DNA of 64,000 nucleotides from Nothophaeocryptopus gaeumannii (taxonomy: Eukaryota; Ascomycota; Dothideomycetes; Mycosphaerellales; Mycosphaerellaceae). This document shows, one piece after another, positions 10,976-22,645 of this stretch. Under the pieces are notes generated by a model. The model was not told where the DNA came from. It worked only from the letters and a program-made list of their open reading frames with translations, and made no database searches. Where the stretch lies: the NCBI GenBank assembly GCA_031771865.1, contig JASISA010000023.1, positions 1,798,001-1,862,000 of the forward strand, given 5' to 3'. A program made the position numbers and the translations under genes. Position 1 is the first letter of the stretch. Every line of letters starts with the position of its first letter.

Positions 10976-11874
10976 ATCAGCTGCGGAAGGCGGGTGTGTT
11001 GCGAAGGGGTAGCGGGCTTTCAAAGATCGAATACTTGGATGTGCAGGCTGCTTCGAACAAGGAGTCGAGTGGAACAGCTGTCTGTCTGCAAATGCAACAC
11101 GACTCAGCAGAGACATACGACGAAGCAGCGAGTTCTAATTCAGGTAATGGCATCGTGTCGGCTGGCTTTGATGATTAGGTCTATTGTGAAGAGGACAAAG
11201 AGATTCAGTGTACAGAGGTGATGAGTGGACGATGGCGCTTAGTCTTCTCGATATGAGTTCCCGCATTGTTGAAGTCATTGTGTTCGCCAATGACGCTAGC
11301 GATGACGAAGTGCAATTGACAGAAGGTGGAGGGAACTGATTACAACCAAGAGAGTTGATGTGAGCATCCGTATCGTAGATGTCGTAGACTGCAGACCATG
11401 GCGGACTGGTGAGAGGGTGATGTCGCAGAGCACAGAGAGGCGCGTCGGCGACGTGAATGCTGCCTTCGATGGTGATTGGCTGATAGGAGCCATGTGATTT
11501 CGTGAAACAGAGTTTCGGCAAATTCGCTAGCGTGAACGATGCTGGCAGCCAAACTCGCTTCACTCGAAGCAAAACATTGTCGGTGATCGACTTCTTGGTT
11601 TTTGTGTATTGGTAATTTTCTGTACAGCCCGCATATATTGACTTATCCTCCTCTTCGCGCACCGCACGCGAGCCACAAGACACGCCGCTGGTACACGACC
11701 GGGGAGCGGCTCCGGACGCCATCTGCAGGAGAACGTTACGCTTGGTAACACCGTCCCGTGTATCAGTGGGCCAGCGATTAACCACACTCCATCGTAAGGT
11801 GAGACACGTCCGACTGCCTGCAGCTTGTCAGACTAGCTACAGAAGTGTATGCTGAACTCTCACAGTCTTTTTAA
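10976..11874. promoter_or_regulatory. Divergent intergenic region
   Basis: About 0.9 kb between the divergent membrane-protein gene and the large nuclear-type protein, so it should contain both promoters. The short minus-strand ORFs in it lack family resemblance. No specific binding site is identified. Confidence 0.35.
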
Positions 11875-11934
11875 GTGAAGGAGAAGATGAGCACAACTTC
11901 CCATCGGAATCATGCTAACCGCATATCGTTGCAG
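11875..11934 (+). other. Probable 5' UTR intron of the 11965 gene
   Basis: The 60-bp segment begins GTGAAG, holds a GCTAAC branch site and ends TTGCAG. This is the same structure as the coding introns elsewhere in the window. It lies directly before the preferred start codon at 11965, so the upstream in-frame ATG at 11887 would be intronic. RNA reads would settle it. Confidence 0.55.
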
Positions 11935-11964
11935 CTTCATCGCTCCTCAAGACTCTACGCTTTA

Positions 11965-14643
11965 ATGGAAGAGTCTTCTCCCCCACCCGTCCCGCCCAAA
12001 GATGCGGACTACATAAGCACGTACAGCAGCACGGATGTCGACCGTCCCTCCACTGCGCGTAGCGCGCCTGCAAGTGGCTCCAAGAGGAAGAGAGAGGCGC
12101 AGGACGACAGCGTGTTCGACTACCGCAATGGCCGACTCGGTGCCCCGAGCAACGATGGCCAGACACCCGCAAAGCGTTCTCGATCCCACGCCGGCGATGA
12201 TGAAGACTACGAGTCAGACGATGACACACCGATGCACCAACGCAATCTGCGCCGTAAGAAGGGCAATCGCAACCTCTCCAACCTCAATCTCCGCCATGCC
12301 GCCTCGGTCAACAAGCTGCCAAAGCCGCAGGTCTCGCCGCCGCGAGAGTCCAGGTTCCAGGAAGGTAGCCTGAGCGACAAGCCGAGTGACAAGCCGCCGT
12401 CCGTCTTCACGCGCTTCGCCCGCACTGATAGCGGGAACCTCGAGTATGTCGACGAGCTCATGGCCAACTACCATGACGGTACCCCCGCCAAGTCTGTCGA
12501 GGCCACGATCGAGCATGAGAAGGCAATGATGTCCCAGCGCGTGGACGAGATTACCGCGCGGAACAAGAGGGAAGCTGGAATGTTCCGCTTTGGCAAGTCC
12601 TGGGCGTCGAACTTCCATCCAGTCGCGCTGTGGAACCGGATATGGAATGACACTAAGGATGAATTGACGCGCCAGAACATGCTGGAGGCCGAGCGCAAGG
12701 CCAGGCTAAAAGCTGAAGCTGAGGCGAGATACGCGCAGTTGAAGAGCGCGGGACAGTTCGGCCTTCAGCCGGTCTCGGCGACACCTGCTAATGGCGAACT
12801 GCAGACGCCTCGAGATTCTGTCATCGCGCCAAATGGCAATACCGGTCATACGCGGGTGACTTCTTTTGGCTCGCAGATTCGGACCTCCCAGGACGATTCC
12901 ACTAGTCGTGACGGCAGCGAGGTGCTTGAGCCACCAAGGACGATCCGCGGTAGGCTGTCTCGATTGCACTTGCGAAAGCCGTCAATGACCTCGTTGACTG
13001 GGACCATTAAGCGGACGAAATCAGACTTCAACTTGGCTGCTTCAACTGATAGGCTTGAGCGAGATAAGTCATCCTCCATCTCTCCCATCAAAGCAGACTT
13101 CAATGGTTCCGATATCGCATTGAAGAGGTCAGCGTCGAAGTACGATCTCAAGAAGCAGAATAAGTTGTCCAAGCGCGTGAGTGATCTGGAGTCGAAGCTG
13201 AACAAGGCCCGACTTGAGCTTGACACTGCTTTGGCTGAGGCTTCTCCAATGCCAAAGCTTGGTAACAAATACGAACGCTTCACGCCGGCGGGCACATTCA
13301 AGAAATCGTCGTCGAAGTTCGTTCCAGGAGCACTGCCTAGCCTGCCTAGTGAGCGCTTGTTGTTCCCGGAACTGAAGGCAGCATCTGAATCAACGGGTGA
13401 TGCACATGCCGGTGCATCTGAAAACCGTCGCCCACGCAAGGCGATTGATTTGAGCACGGCCTTTGATAACATTCACGAGGAAGACGATGAGAACGTGAAG
13501 CCTACACGTGCGAAGCCATACCCATCACATGCAAGTGAAGTCTTCATCCAGCCACACGGAACCACTGCTCGAATATTCAAAGAGAGCAACGACATCATGG
13601 ACACCGGTACCGACATGCGAGAGTTGCCGCAGGTGCAGCGTGATGGCGACCCATCCCAGATTGAAGTCATGTTCCGCGACGATGTCCCTGCCGCAACGGC
13701 TAACACCATGCCACCTCCCGCCACAAATCCGACCTCCAACGCCCTCGACCAAAAGCTCAAAGCGCTCGATGCTTCGGTTAAAGCGAGCAAGAAGTCTGCG
13801 AAACCTAAGAAGCGGCAGTCCTTGAAGAACCTCGACGACAGCGGGGCCTACAGACCTGGTAAAGACGATAGCGACAATGACGATGAGGAGGCAGAGGCTC
13901 CATCGTCAGGCAAGAAAAAGCGTAAGACAGGCGGCAATGCAGACAAGAACGCTCCAACCACGCGTGCGAACTCAAAGCAAAAATCAACTCCCAACAAAAT
14001 TACGAAGAAGACAACCACAAAGACCAAAAAGAAGGTCAGTGCGGAGAACGAAGTAGCTGGAGTGGAGCGTGTCGAGGAGTTCCAGGTCACGCAGGATGTC
14101 GAGATGGGAGACGCTCTTGGCAGCGAGGACGAGCTGGCTCGCGTCAAGACCGGAGAGGATGATACGCAATCGCTTGAGCCAGTGTACGAGGAGGAGGAAG
14201 TAAGCACTGCAGCACTCAAAGACGAGCCTTCGATGCCGACCGCGCTGGCTACGCCTGCTAAGTACGGACGTAGCTCTGCTCGCTCACGCTCGAACAGCCC
14301 ACACAAGCGCGCAGCTCCAGTGCGCCCAGGCGCCGAAGAGAAGATACTCACCCGTGCCGCCAGTGCTGCCCAGAAGTCCCGCTCCAGCCGATCGGCTAGT
14401 TCGCCATCAGCAAAGGGCTCTGGCAAGAATGCCGACGTCAACGACGCAAACGGCACTGCGACTGTGGTTCCAGGCGAAGGCGATGTACAAAGTCTGCCGC
14501 AAGGAGCTAATGGCAGCATCGAGAGTCTCTCAGGCGCGGAGCACGGCGACCTGCAGATGATCAAGCGCGATCGTGAGCAGAAGAAGCGCAACAGCAAGAC
14601 CAAGGCCCAGGAAAACTTCCAATGGCCTGACGATGTGTTTTGA
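11965..14643 (+). CDS. Large basic, disordered nuclear-type protein (892 aa)
   Basis: I cannot assign a biochemical role. Homologues in other filamentous fungi are sometimes labelled nuclear RNA-binding protein, but no RRM, KH or zinc finger is visible, so I do not adopt that. The start at 11965 (MEESSPPPVPPKDADYI) follows a likely 5' UTR intron. Several basic clusters (SKRKREAQ, GKKKRKTGG, KTTTKTKKKV) point to the nucleus. The most constrained part, around residues 200-265, reads SWASNFHPVALWNRIWNDTK and runs into a charged helix rich in E, R, K and A, probably coiled coil. A second coiled-coil stretch follows SKRVSDLESKLNKARLEL. The end, ENFQWPDDVF, looks like a conserved C-terminal motif. 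Acidic and Ser/Pro-rich linkers fill the rest. It is one uninterrupted coding exon. Confidence 0.78.
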   Translation: MEESSPPPVPPKDADYISTYSSTDVDRPSTARSAPASGSKRKREAQDDSVFDYRNGRLGAPSNDGQTPAKRSRSHAGDDEDYESDDDTPMHQRNLRRKKGNRNLSNLNLRHAASVNKLPKPQVSPPRESRFQEGSLSDKPSDKPPSVFTRFARTDSGNLEYVDELMANYHDGTPAKSVEATIEHEKAMMSQRVDEITARNKREAGMFRFGKSWASNFHPVALWNRIWNDTKDELTRQNMLEAERKARLKAEAEARYAQLKSAGQFGLQPVSATPANGELQTPRDSVIAPNGNTGHTRVTSFGSQIRTSQDDSTSRDGSEVLEPPRTIRGRLSRLHLRKPSMTSLTGTIKRTKSDFNLAASTDRLERDKSSSISPIKADFNGSDIALKRSASKYDLKKQNKLSKRVSDLESKLNKARLELDTALAEASPMPKLGNKYERFTPAGTFKKSSSKFVPGALPSLPSERLLFPELKAASESTGDAHAGASENRRPRKAIDLSTAFDNIHEEDDENVKPTRAKPYPSHASEVFIQPHGTTARIFKESNDIMDTGTDMRELPQVQRDGDPSQIEVMFRDDVPAATANTMPPPATNPTSNALDQKLKALDASVKASKKSAKPKKRQSLKNLDDSGAYRPGKDDSDNDDEEAEAPSSGKKKRKTGGNADKNAPTTRANSKQKSTPNKITKKTTTKTKKKVSAENEVAGVERVEEFQVTQDVEMGDALGSEDELARVKTGEDDTQSLEPVYEEEEVSTAALKDEPSMPTALATPAKYGRSSARSRSNSPHKRAAPVRPGAEEKILTRAASAAQKSRSSRSASSPSAKGSGKNADVNDANGTATVVPGEGDVQSLPQGANGSIESLSGAEHGDLQMIKRDREQKKRNSKTKAQENFQWPDDVF

Positions 14644-15961
14644 TTGAATGAGCGCGCTGAGCCAGTGAATTTCACTGCAGAAGCATCGCCCACCTCGGCC
14701 GATATTTGAAGCTCATTGCGGTTTTCGAGGTTCTGGACGATGATGAAAGACGAATACTGATTGATTGTGGATGTGCTTTTACTTCTACCAACGGGATGAT
14801 GGATCATGGGAAATGCTTTTACGGCCGATTTTAGAGCGTGCTTTCGCCTTGTCTGAGAGCGCTCTGCAGCATTTCAGCGTCGCTGGTTGGCGTTGGTGGT
14901 GCCTCTCGTATCTCTCTTGCGGGACAGCGAAAGCGTGGAGTTCATTGGGGGTCGTAGACCAGGTAATTATGACAACGACCTCTTGATAGTTCGTACATTG
15001 GATCAGAAGAACATTTTGTACACTGTGGCTTTCCAGGTTCTTCTCTTCTTTCTACCAGAGCAGATCTGACAACCTTATTACCGACTATTCGGATCCTGTC
15101 CATCTCCGACACCCGTTGCGACTGGGCTGGGCTGCCCTCGATAATAAGACGGCAGATGCGATATCCGACCCCAACTGCCGAAAGAAGTAGGTGGTCGCTA
15201 CGCCTGCACATTACCAGAACTTGTTCGGCATCACATAAATAAGGTAAACCTGGCATCCCACTCCCAGTCCTGTCAATCTGATCAGTTGGGTGCGAAGACC
15301 GGAAAACCAACGAGTTGTGCGAGCAAAAGAGACTAGAGATGGGGTCCGGGACGAAAGTCAGCAGAGAGGGTTTGTATGTAGGGAAGATGCTGGTCTCCAG
15401 AACGGTAGACCCTGACTGAATAAGTCTTCGTGAGGGGAAGGGGGTTGTCCGAAGTTGTACGATGTAACCCGAACATCAGGTAACTCCACGACAGTGCTTC
15501 CGCGTGTGTGCATGCTTCCCGGTCCCAAAGGTCGGATTGGCTGTGCGGGTTGGGTCCTGGACAGATTGAAGTCTAAGTCTAACTTAGTTTGGGTGGACGC
15601 GATTGCCGGTTCTGGGTGGTGAGATGAGATGATCGTAGTCAATCACGCAAAGGCGGGCCTCCCCGTATCGGCATATCGTATGCATATCGTATCTGAGATG
15701 TGTATGTCGGTGCTAGAGGCTCCAGCCGGGCGGCATGTTGATGGTTGACTGCATTTGCATATGATGGGTAGAGACATCGAGATGAGATAGATGGTGATTG
15801 TGATCTTGGGTATCGATCATGATTGAAGTATGTGTTGACTGCATGTGATGATCGGAAGGCTATGGAGGGGAGAGATTGTGATCATCATGGGTATCGTTGC
15901 ATTCATTCTATGCCGAGAACATGCTTGTTTTGATGATGATTGAGTCCTGTCTACCTCATCA
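14644..15961. other. Intergenic, no gene recognised
   Basis: About 1.3 kb between two convergent 3' ends. Short ORFs on both strands show no family signal. The 15660-15960 part is rich in short ATCAT/GATGAT-like strings but is not a clean repeat. Confidence 0.4.
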
Positions 15962-16490
15962 TCATGGCTTAAAATCCCCATCATCGCCCCCACCCTGCTC
16001 ATCAGGTCCACCATCAGCGACCGTATCCGCAGTTGAGAGACCGCCATCTTCCCTATTCACATCGTTAGTATATCAGCACAACCTTTGGTACAGGGGTACG
16101 ATACGCAGTCCCCCCAACACCATAATTCTTATTCCCAACATGCCCTCCACTCGCCTTTCCATCCTCTCCCAACCCATAATCCGGAATACTCTGCTTGACC
16201 TGCGAAGCAGTCTGCTTCACACTCCCCTTGATATCCTCCGTGATACCGCCCGTCTTGCTTCGTGTCTGCGGAGCATCCGAGCCACCTGCAGATTCCGAAG
16301 GGACATAGGTGCTGTCGTCGCCTTCATTGCCGCCGTCTACGCCGCCGTCGCGGACGGTATCGGCCTAGATAAGGGAGCGGATGTTAGTGAAGGATGGGGA
16401 TGAAGGGGGAGGGAAGGGATGGGTTACGGTTGAGAGGCCGCCATCTTCGCCTGTTCCGCCGACGTTACGGTTTGGGTTTCCTGTCGACAT
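15962..16490 (-). CDS. Small hydrophilic Gly/Asp-rich protein, stress-type (3 exons, 137 aa)
   Basis: This gene is invisible as one long ORF because its exons are short. Exons are 16490-16428, 16364-16105 and 16052-15962. Introns are 16365-16427 (GTAACC to TCTAG) and 16053-16104 (GTATCG, CTAAC branch, AATAG). The product is very polar, has no Cys or Trp, and contains no signal peptide or membrane segment. It carries the same motif near both ends: GEDGGLSTADTVRDGG near residue 14 and EDGGLSTADTVADGG in the last 35 residues, each spanning or following an exon junction. Between them lies a KTGGITEDIKGSVKQTASQV helix-like segment, similar in style to hydrophilin or LEA-like desiccation proteins. 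The stress role is inferred from composition only. The reappearance of the motif after splicing strongly supports this exon set. Confidence 0.75.
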
Positions 16491-17456
16491 TGTGATTTGA
16501 CGCTTGCAGTTGCAATTGTTGTATGCGGAGTTTATTCAAAGAATGATATACTTGCACCGCCTCTGACCCAGGAGTTGGCGATACCATAAGTAGGCCTCTC
16601 AGCCAGCCTTGTGGCATAGCTCCACCACAGGTCCGTTATCATTGTGACGTCGCAGCTACTGACTCTGCCGTCCTGTTCATCCCGTTGGTATACCTAGTGT
16701 AAAGCCAGAGAGGTTGCAACATCCAATGTGTGTGGACGAGAGACAATATCCCACTACGTCAATTTCGCATAAACCTGTTTGACCGTTCGACTCCGCTGTG
16801 CGCATGACGCACCCAACGCAAGGCCTCGATTCGTCTCTAGCGCCTGTCCAACTCTTGTGCACACACAAACAACTTGGAGAGCAGTAGTCAGCCTCGGACG
16901 AGACCACTGAAGAGTTCTTAAAGATATCAATTTCGTCATCTAAACTGCAGATGCTGATGTGAACAGTCACGCTCAAGCTATCTGCATACAAGCACATCCC
17001 CCGTTCCTTCTCAAGCGGTAGTATTTTGCGAAGCGTATCGTAAAAGTCGTAGATGAATGCCGAAGGCAATCGTAGGGAGCAGAAAAGGAGTCGCACATCC
17101 TCCACTGGGTAGAATATCACAAGAAGAAACACAAATCAGGCCAAATTAGGCTTAAATCTTTCAGACAAGTCTCCCAAACAACAAGAATTAGTCAAAGCGG
17201 AAACGCCCGCCTCCAATCCGTACAAACGAGAAGGTATCGGTAATCAATGCTGGGTTTCGTCTTGAGCAAGAACGCTTTCATCATACGCCCACAGCGCCGT
17301 GCTTTCATGTTTCATTTCCTGCCCTGGGTCCTGTTGCCGCCCTGGAAAATTTTCGTGATCTGGTACATACCTGACAAGAATTGCGTTGTAGCTAGGTCAA
17401 GAGGTGCCTGATTCGTCGGCAGGTGTGTCCTTTCGTTTGGGCCGGTTCACGGATGT
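16491..17456. other. Intergenic, no gene recognised
   Basis: About 1 kb, holding the promoter of the small hydrophilic gene and the 3' side of veA. A 151-codon ORF on the minus strand (16677-17132) has no recognisable motif and I do not call it. Confidence 0.4.
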
Positions 17457-19396
17457 CTAACTGTGGCCGGGAAGCGCTCTAAGGATCTGCCGACCATCTG
17501 CGCGGCGATAGTTCATACTCAAGGTAGCTGGATCCAGCTCACCACTGGTGTCATCTTCGTCGGCAGCAGCAGCAGCAGCAGACATGGACGCGCCAGCCGC
17601 CATGGCATAGTCGTTCTGTGAGTTGGGTCTGGCGCCTTGTCTGAGGGGTTGATGCTGGTGTCGGTCGCTGAAAACATTGCCACAACTGCGTTTATGAGTG
17701 TCGACAGGAGTCGGCCCACCGTTGAGATACGGGTTTTGTGGAGCTGCAGAGACCGGCGATGCAGCCTCGAGCTTATTCTGGCTAAGCGTCACATTTGACA
17801 ATCCTGTTTGAAGCGGCGGGAGGTCGAAGGTCCTTCCAGCCATCGGGGTGGTGGCACCAGCGGGGCGGGGTTCCATAGCAGCAGGACGGTTGTACATGTC
17901 CGTCGAAGAAGAGTAAGAGTGATGAGAGTGTGATGGTAGACGTGGTGGTGGAGGTGGCGGGTTATGGTAACTTTGTTGTGCTGTGGCAGGCATCGGTGCA
18001 GGATATGAAGGCTGAGAAGATTGCGAAGTGTACGCTTGGGGTGGTGGGGGTGGGAGTGGCAGAGCGGGCTGCTGGGCAGAGCCCCTTCTGTAGTCACTCT
18101 GCATCTGCGAAGAATAGTCCATGCTTGAACGGTGCGATTGAGGTCCTGACTCAAACGCTTGCGAATGGGGCGCGCTGAACTGCTGCTGCGTGGGTTGGGC
18201 AGGAGGTGGCGGAGCCGCCGTGTATCCATAGTAGCCCTGTTGCTGTGATGTTGTGTGGGCCGGAGGAGGTGGCGGAGGTGGGTAGCTCTGTGGGTATTGA
18301 GGCGGTGGAGGTTGCATCGAAGGCTGCTGGACCGAGTACGCCTGTGTGGGCGATGGACCGTACGCCGTGGATTGCGCAAAGCCATTTTGAGGAGTATGAG
18401 GTGCCGTGCTGTAGTGGGATTGTTGATAGGCCTGGTTCATTTCCTGGAGGGATTGCCTGCGCGAGATGGAGTTCCCGAGGGAGTGGTGACTAGCGTTGCT
18501 CGACGACCGTGGGCGAGGGACCGGTTCCATGTAGCCGTGTGGTGTGTGCACGCCTTGGTATATGTTGTCCGGTGTGGCAGACATTCGGGTACGAGCAGCA
18601 GCGGTATCGTCTTCGTAATCATCCCATTCCTTGCCACCGTGCTTCGGCTCCCGACGTCGCATGCGCACATCGCGTCTGATGCGGACTCGGCAGCCCTGCT
18701 CTGCGACCATCCGACTCAGAGCGGTACTCTCGGTGAGGCCGGGGAACTTCTTCGCGCTGAAAACATGGAACGGCTCAGACTTCACTTCCAGACGGTGGGT
18801 AACATGAGCGTCTCCTGCAGCGTTCGGCTTAGAATCCTGGGGCATCTTGTCTTCATCCTTGGTATTCTTCAGCTCCTCATACAGACTGAAGCTCAACCGG
18901 TACTTTCCCTCGTGGCGAACAGAAAGATCCGGGAAGATGAAGTATCCGGCAGCCTTTGGCCTATCCAGGTAGACCACGCCGGCAACAGGGGTACCGGTCA
19001 GTACGGGCGTGGTGCTTCGGTCCTGAGGAACGCGGCCATGAGCCATGGGGCGGGCTTGCTCCAGGGTGGCGAACAGGAAGTAGTTAGCATGCATAGTAAA
19101 GGTGATGTCCTGCTCCCGGTTCTCGCCTTCGAAGATTTGGAGTTCAACAATCGGAGGTGGATCGACGGGACGGCGGTCAGCTGATGCTGCAAGAGATGGT
19201 CAATGTTGGTCGAGGTAAGGTGGAGGGAGAGATGCTTACATTTGGCGCCTTGGCCACATGCTCGCGCACGCACTGGCTGCTGCAAGACGGTCATCTTGTA
19301 GGTGATGGTCCTTCCCTCAATAGTGGTCCTGATGGCCGAGCTCTCGGTCTCATTCTCGACCGGAATGATGCCCGTCGGGCGCTCCATCCTGTCCAT
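17457..19396 (-). CDS. veA: Velvet regulator VeA (2 exons, 628 aa)
   Basis: VeA is the scaffold of the heterotrimeric velvet complex (with VelB and LaeA) that links light to development and secondary metabolism, shuttling between cytoplasm and nucleus. Exon 1 is 19396-19240 and exon 2 is 19186-17457. The 53-bp intron 19187-19239 runs GTAAGC to TTGCAG, at the RACGQGAK/SSADRRPVDPPP junction inside the velvet domain. The velvet domain covers about residues 25-225, with blocks TYKMTVLQQPVRARACG, NYFLFATLEQARPMAHGR and AAGYFIFPDLSVRHEGKYRL. A basic stretch RRDVRMRRREPKHGGKEWDD follows. The C-terminal 350 residues are Pro/Gln/Ser/Tyr-rich, including poly-Pro runs, as in other VeA proteins. The start MDRMERPTG is the first ATG before the conserved TTIEGRTITY block. 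About 630 residues fits the family. Confidence 0.93.
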
Positions 19397-21187
19397 GGTG
19401 GCAGATAGCGGTGAAATGGTGTAGATAATGATTATCGACCCGGTGGGCGGCGAGCTGCACTCGGTTAGCACTGGACGCAGGCGACGTACAGCGACAGCAG
19501 CATCAAGGGTGCAGTTGACGACGACGCTGGTGTTGCTGACGGTGAAAGGTGAGTGTATGGAAGAGGGTTGTAACAGAGGATCCAGGCGAGTGGTGATTGG
19601 CTTATAGTACCGGGCAGCTGGGAGCCTATGGCCATGAAGCAAGGACGGGGCGAAGCACTCACTACTTGAGATTTGCGCACACCGACGCTGCGACAGGAGA
19701 TTGGCGACAGACGCGGTATGCAGTCAGCGCAGGCAGTGTTTGGCGAAGGGATCGGAGTCGTTGGCACGGCGCGATGGTGGTTCTGGCTGGGAGGCGAGCA
19801 GAAGGTGCAGCTGCTGCAGAGAGGTCGGGAGCTGGCTGTCGTCTCTCGAGGAAGTGAGGTGCGCGCTTCCTTTCTTTTCGTACCGGGAGCCGTTCGGGCG
19901 GCGTGCTTTTGGCTCCGAACTCCTGCCCCGCCAAGGTCGAGGTCAGACTCGGCGCCTTCTGTTACTCGTCGGCGTGGTGAGCGACGAGTCGTTGCGTGCG
20001 GCGAGAGCAGGTTGTGTTGGGGGGAGCGCTGACAGGAGGAACCCAGCGACGAGGTGAGGAGAGAGGGTACGGAGTAGAGTACAGTAGTCGCCCAATCGCC
20101 CAGTCGCCAGTCGCCAGTCGCCCAGGTTGTGAGAGGTTGTGAGAGGGAGCGGAGCGGGAGCGTGCGACCTGGTGGGTCTCAAGCTTTCGCTGCGAAGTGG
20201 CTTGGGGGCCCGAGCTCACGCTAAAGGCTAGAAGCTAAAAGCACATTCCCACTCTCCGTTCTCGTCGTTGGCTAGCTGGGGTCGGCGGAACACGCATTAC
20301 GCACAGTACGCATTCTTCAGGAGTCTTCCCTGCATCCGAACAAGAGAGCAACATACAGCCCGGACGACCACCTTGGCTTGTCTCTTCGCTTCAATAGTTC
20401 GTGAATTGATTCAACATCATCACACTTTCTTCAATTCGGATCTTATGATGAGCTAGGCGATGGATAGCACTTGCACTTGCACTTGCACTTGCGCTTGCTA
20501 CCGGTCAGGAAGGCGCCACGACCCGCCCGCCCCTCATGTCCCGCTTCTGGCGTCCGAAGTCTAACGCCCAGTTCGTACGCTACTGTGCATTCCTGAACGT
20601 CATACATGTCTAGAGCTGTGAACTGCCGCGCGAGTAATGTAGCCACTACGGCCCATACCCATACCCATCCCTCTGAAACGCGCCCGCGTGCCATTCGACC
20701 ACCCATCCATGCCTTGTCTGCCGCCGACCGCGCCCATGGATGATGGAAATGGTCCAGGAGTTTGGTGCTTTGCATATCCACAACGGCACAGTGCACACCA
20801 TCCACGATCCACATCAAGGCCGTTCCTTCCGCCAGCACTAGCAGATTGGACCCAACGGCTCTCCCCTCCTGGTCCTGCGCCTGCATGAGCTTGGCGCGGA
20901 CGTCCTCCTCTCGTCTCGCGAGGCTTGCAGCGCGTTGCTTGCACAGCGTGATGCTTTCCGTGTCCATACAGCGCGCTGCCCGCAGTGCTGTCTCCGATCA
21001 TCATCTCTGATCATCACCTCTGATCATCATCTCCCACGGCGGCGTGAACTTCGATAGATAACACAGCGACGCCGGCCGCCTCGCACGCTCCGGGAGCTTC
21101 CCAGCCTCAGCCTCAGCCTCAGCCTCAACCGCGAATGTGAGTGCCAGAGAGTGCTGGCGCGCGAATGAGCAGCGTGGGTGTCTCCCG
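19397..21187. promoter_or_regulatory. Long veA upstream region with short tandem repeats
   Basis: About 1.8 kb without a convincing gene, so it probably holds the veA promoter and a long 5' leader. Short tandem repeats occur at 20091-20122 (heptamer CAGTCGC-like), 20466-20498 (hexamer GCACTT, five units) and 21102-21130 (hexamer CAGCCT, about four units). ORFs within it are composition artefacts of these repeats and of GC-rich sequence. Confidence 0.4.
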
Positions 21188-21189
21188 TA

Positions 21190-21219
21190 CGGAGGCTCGT
21201 ACCAAAATACCTTGCCGGT
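21190..21219 (+). repeat. Left terminal inverted repeat
   Basis: 30 bp, exact reverse complement of 25682-25711, opening CGGAGGCTCG and ending TTGCCGGT. It still contains CpA and TpG sites, unlike the interior. Confidence 0.85.
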
Positions 21220-21239
21220 TACCCTTACGGACGAGCTTG

Positions 21240-22292
21240 CCTCGTTCTTTAGTAAAAGTCTACTTCTTTACTACTAAATAGTTATCCCTAAGGGTTAATC
21301 TAGTAGTAGCGTTTACTAGCTTAAAATCAAGTCTAGCTAACTACTCGATAGTAGTATTCTACGCTCTTAGATCGGCCTTAGCTACCTTCTTTTTAGTAGT
21401 AGTTTCTATCGTCTATATATAATACGGGCCTTTATAATTATATAAAAAGTAGCCCTAAAATATAAACTCTAAGAAGCCTTTAAAACGGACGTAAGTATAG
21501 CTTTTTATATTACGCTCGTAGACTACTAGTATCTACTATACCTTCTTACTACTATACTAGAGCCTATATATTATAGAAGTCTCGTTGCTCTATAGTACCT
21601 TTCGCTAATCCTCGAGCGTCTAATCCTTATACGTATAGTACTAAGTAAGCTACTTCTTCCTTATATCCTTAGTAAGTCTAGGCTTCTTAGTTATCTTAAC
21701 TTTATAATATCCGCTATAGTATAGTAGCCTCTAAACTAATATAGCCCCTAGGTTAATACTACGGACGTTCCTTACTATTATAGTAGTTATTAGAGCGCGC
21801 GTTCTATAGTTCTAGCTTATAAGGGTATCGTAGGTAGGAGTCGGATCGTAGAGTAGGGATCGCTAGATCGTTAGAAAGAGAGTTAGATACGGATACTACG
21901 TAGAAAATAGATAAGACGTAGCTCGAGGAGAGAAAGAGAACCTCTCCTCGAGGCTTAAAGGAGAAAACTCTTCTCTAGGTCTTAGCGTATCTAATTACGT
22001 ATACCCGGATACTTAGTATACTACTAAGTATCTAAACTACGTATATCTAGGTACTTAGGTATTACTAGGCAACGCCTATAATAAAGGGTCTTTACTTCTT
22101 TAGTAGCTACCTCTATTACCTTAGCCGGACGCCCTATATAAGTCTTATCTCGAAAGAACTTATTATAATATAAGGAGCTATTAAAACTATACTACTTTAC
22201 TTCCTTAATTATATTATAGTAGTACTACTCTTTAATTCTAATAAGCTCCTTAACCTTCTTATATTAAAAGCTAGCTTCTTAAAGGGTAGTAG
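21240..22292. repeat. RIP-mutated block, left half of the TIR element
   Basis: This is TA-rich sequence with almost no CA or TG dinucleotides and many TAG/CTA/TTA triplets, which close every frame. It changes abruptly to normal composition at the LTR border. I read it as RIP damage of a formerly multicopy transposon. Confidence 0.85.
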
Positions 22293-22297
22293 CTATA

Positions 22298-22645
22298 TGT
22301 TACGGATGGAACCGAGAGGCGATGGCAGCCAACCAGTCTAAGCGCGGGTCTGCAGCTCAGCCTCGGGAGGTTCCGCTGCAGCTCGCTCACAGTACTCTCG
22401 TCGCTCGCAGTGCTTCCACCGGAAGCACAGGAAGCAGAGAAAGCAAGGAGAGCACACGAATCTCCTATGTGTATATAGATCACGTTCTCTACTGAGGTAG
22501 ATAGGAGCTTCGTGCTCAACTCAATCTCTCAATACTACTCTTCTGAGTAAAGGTTACACTTCTCAAGACTCTGATCACCGAGAGACATTCCGAGGTTCGA
22601 CGCTTCTTAGGCCAATCCACGTGATCGAGGAGACGGTCCGTAACA
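22298..22645 (+). repeat. 5' LTR (348 bp)
   Basis: Begins TGTTACGG and ends CCGTAACA. An internal TGTATATAGATC string near 22470 could serve as the TATA region. It matches 24430-24777 at every base I compared. Confidence 0.95.

Noticed and set aside
11875..11964. N-terminal extension MKEKMSTTSH of the 922-codon ORF
   Set aside because: It opens at a GTG, and most of it coincides with a GT...CTAAC...CAG intron. The ATG at 11965 is the better start.
13848..14807. 319-codon minus-strand ORF opposite the 11965 gene
   Set aside because: Ser/Leu/Phe-rich shadow of a charged disordered coding region, with no motif or signal of its own.
16677..17132. 151-codon minus-strand ORF
   Set aside because: No family resemblance, no neighbouring exon or splice logic, and it lies in the likely promoter of the small hydrophilic gene.
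18255..19184. 309-codon plus-strand ORF opposite veA
   Set aside because: It is fully antisense to the velvet gene, whose domain and intron are unambiguous. It is a composition shadow.
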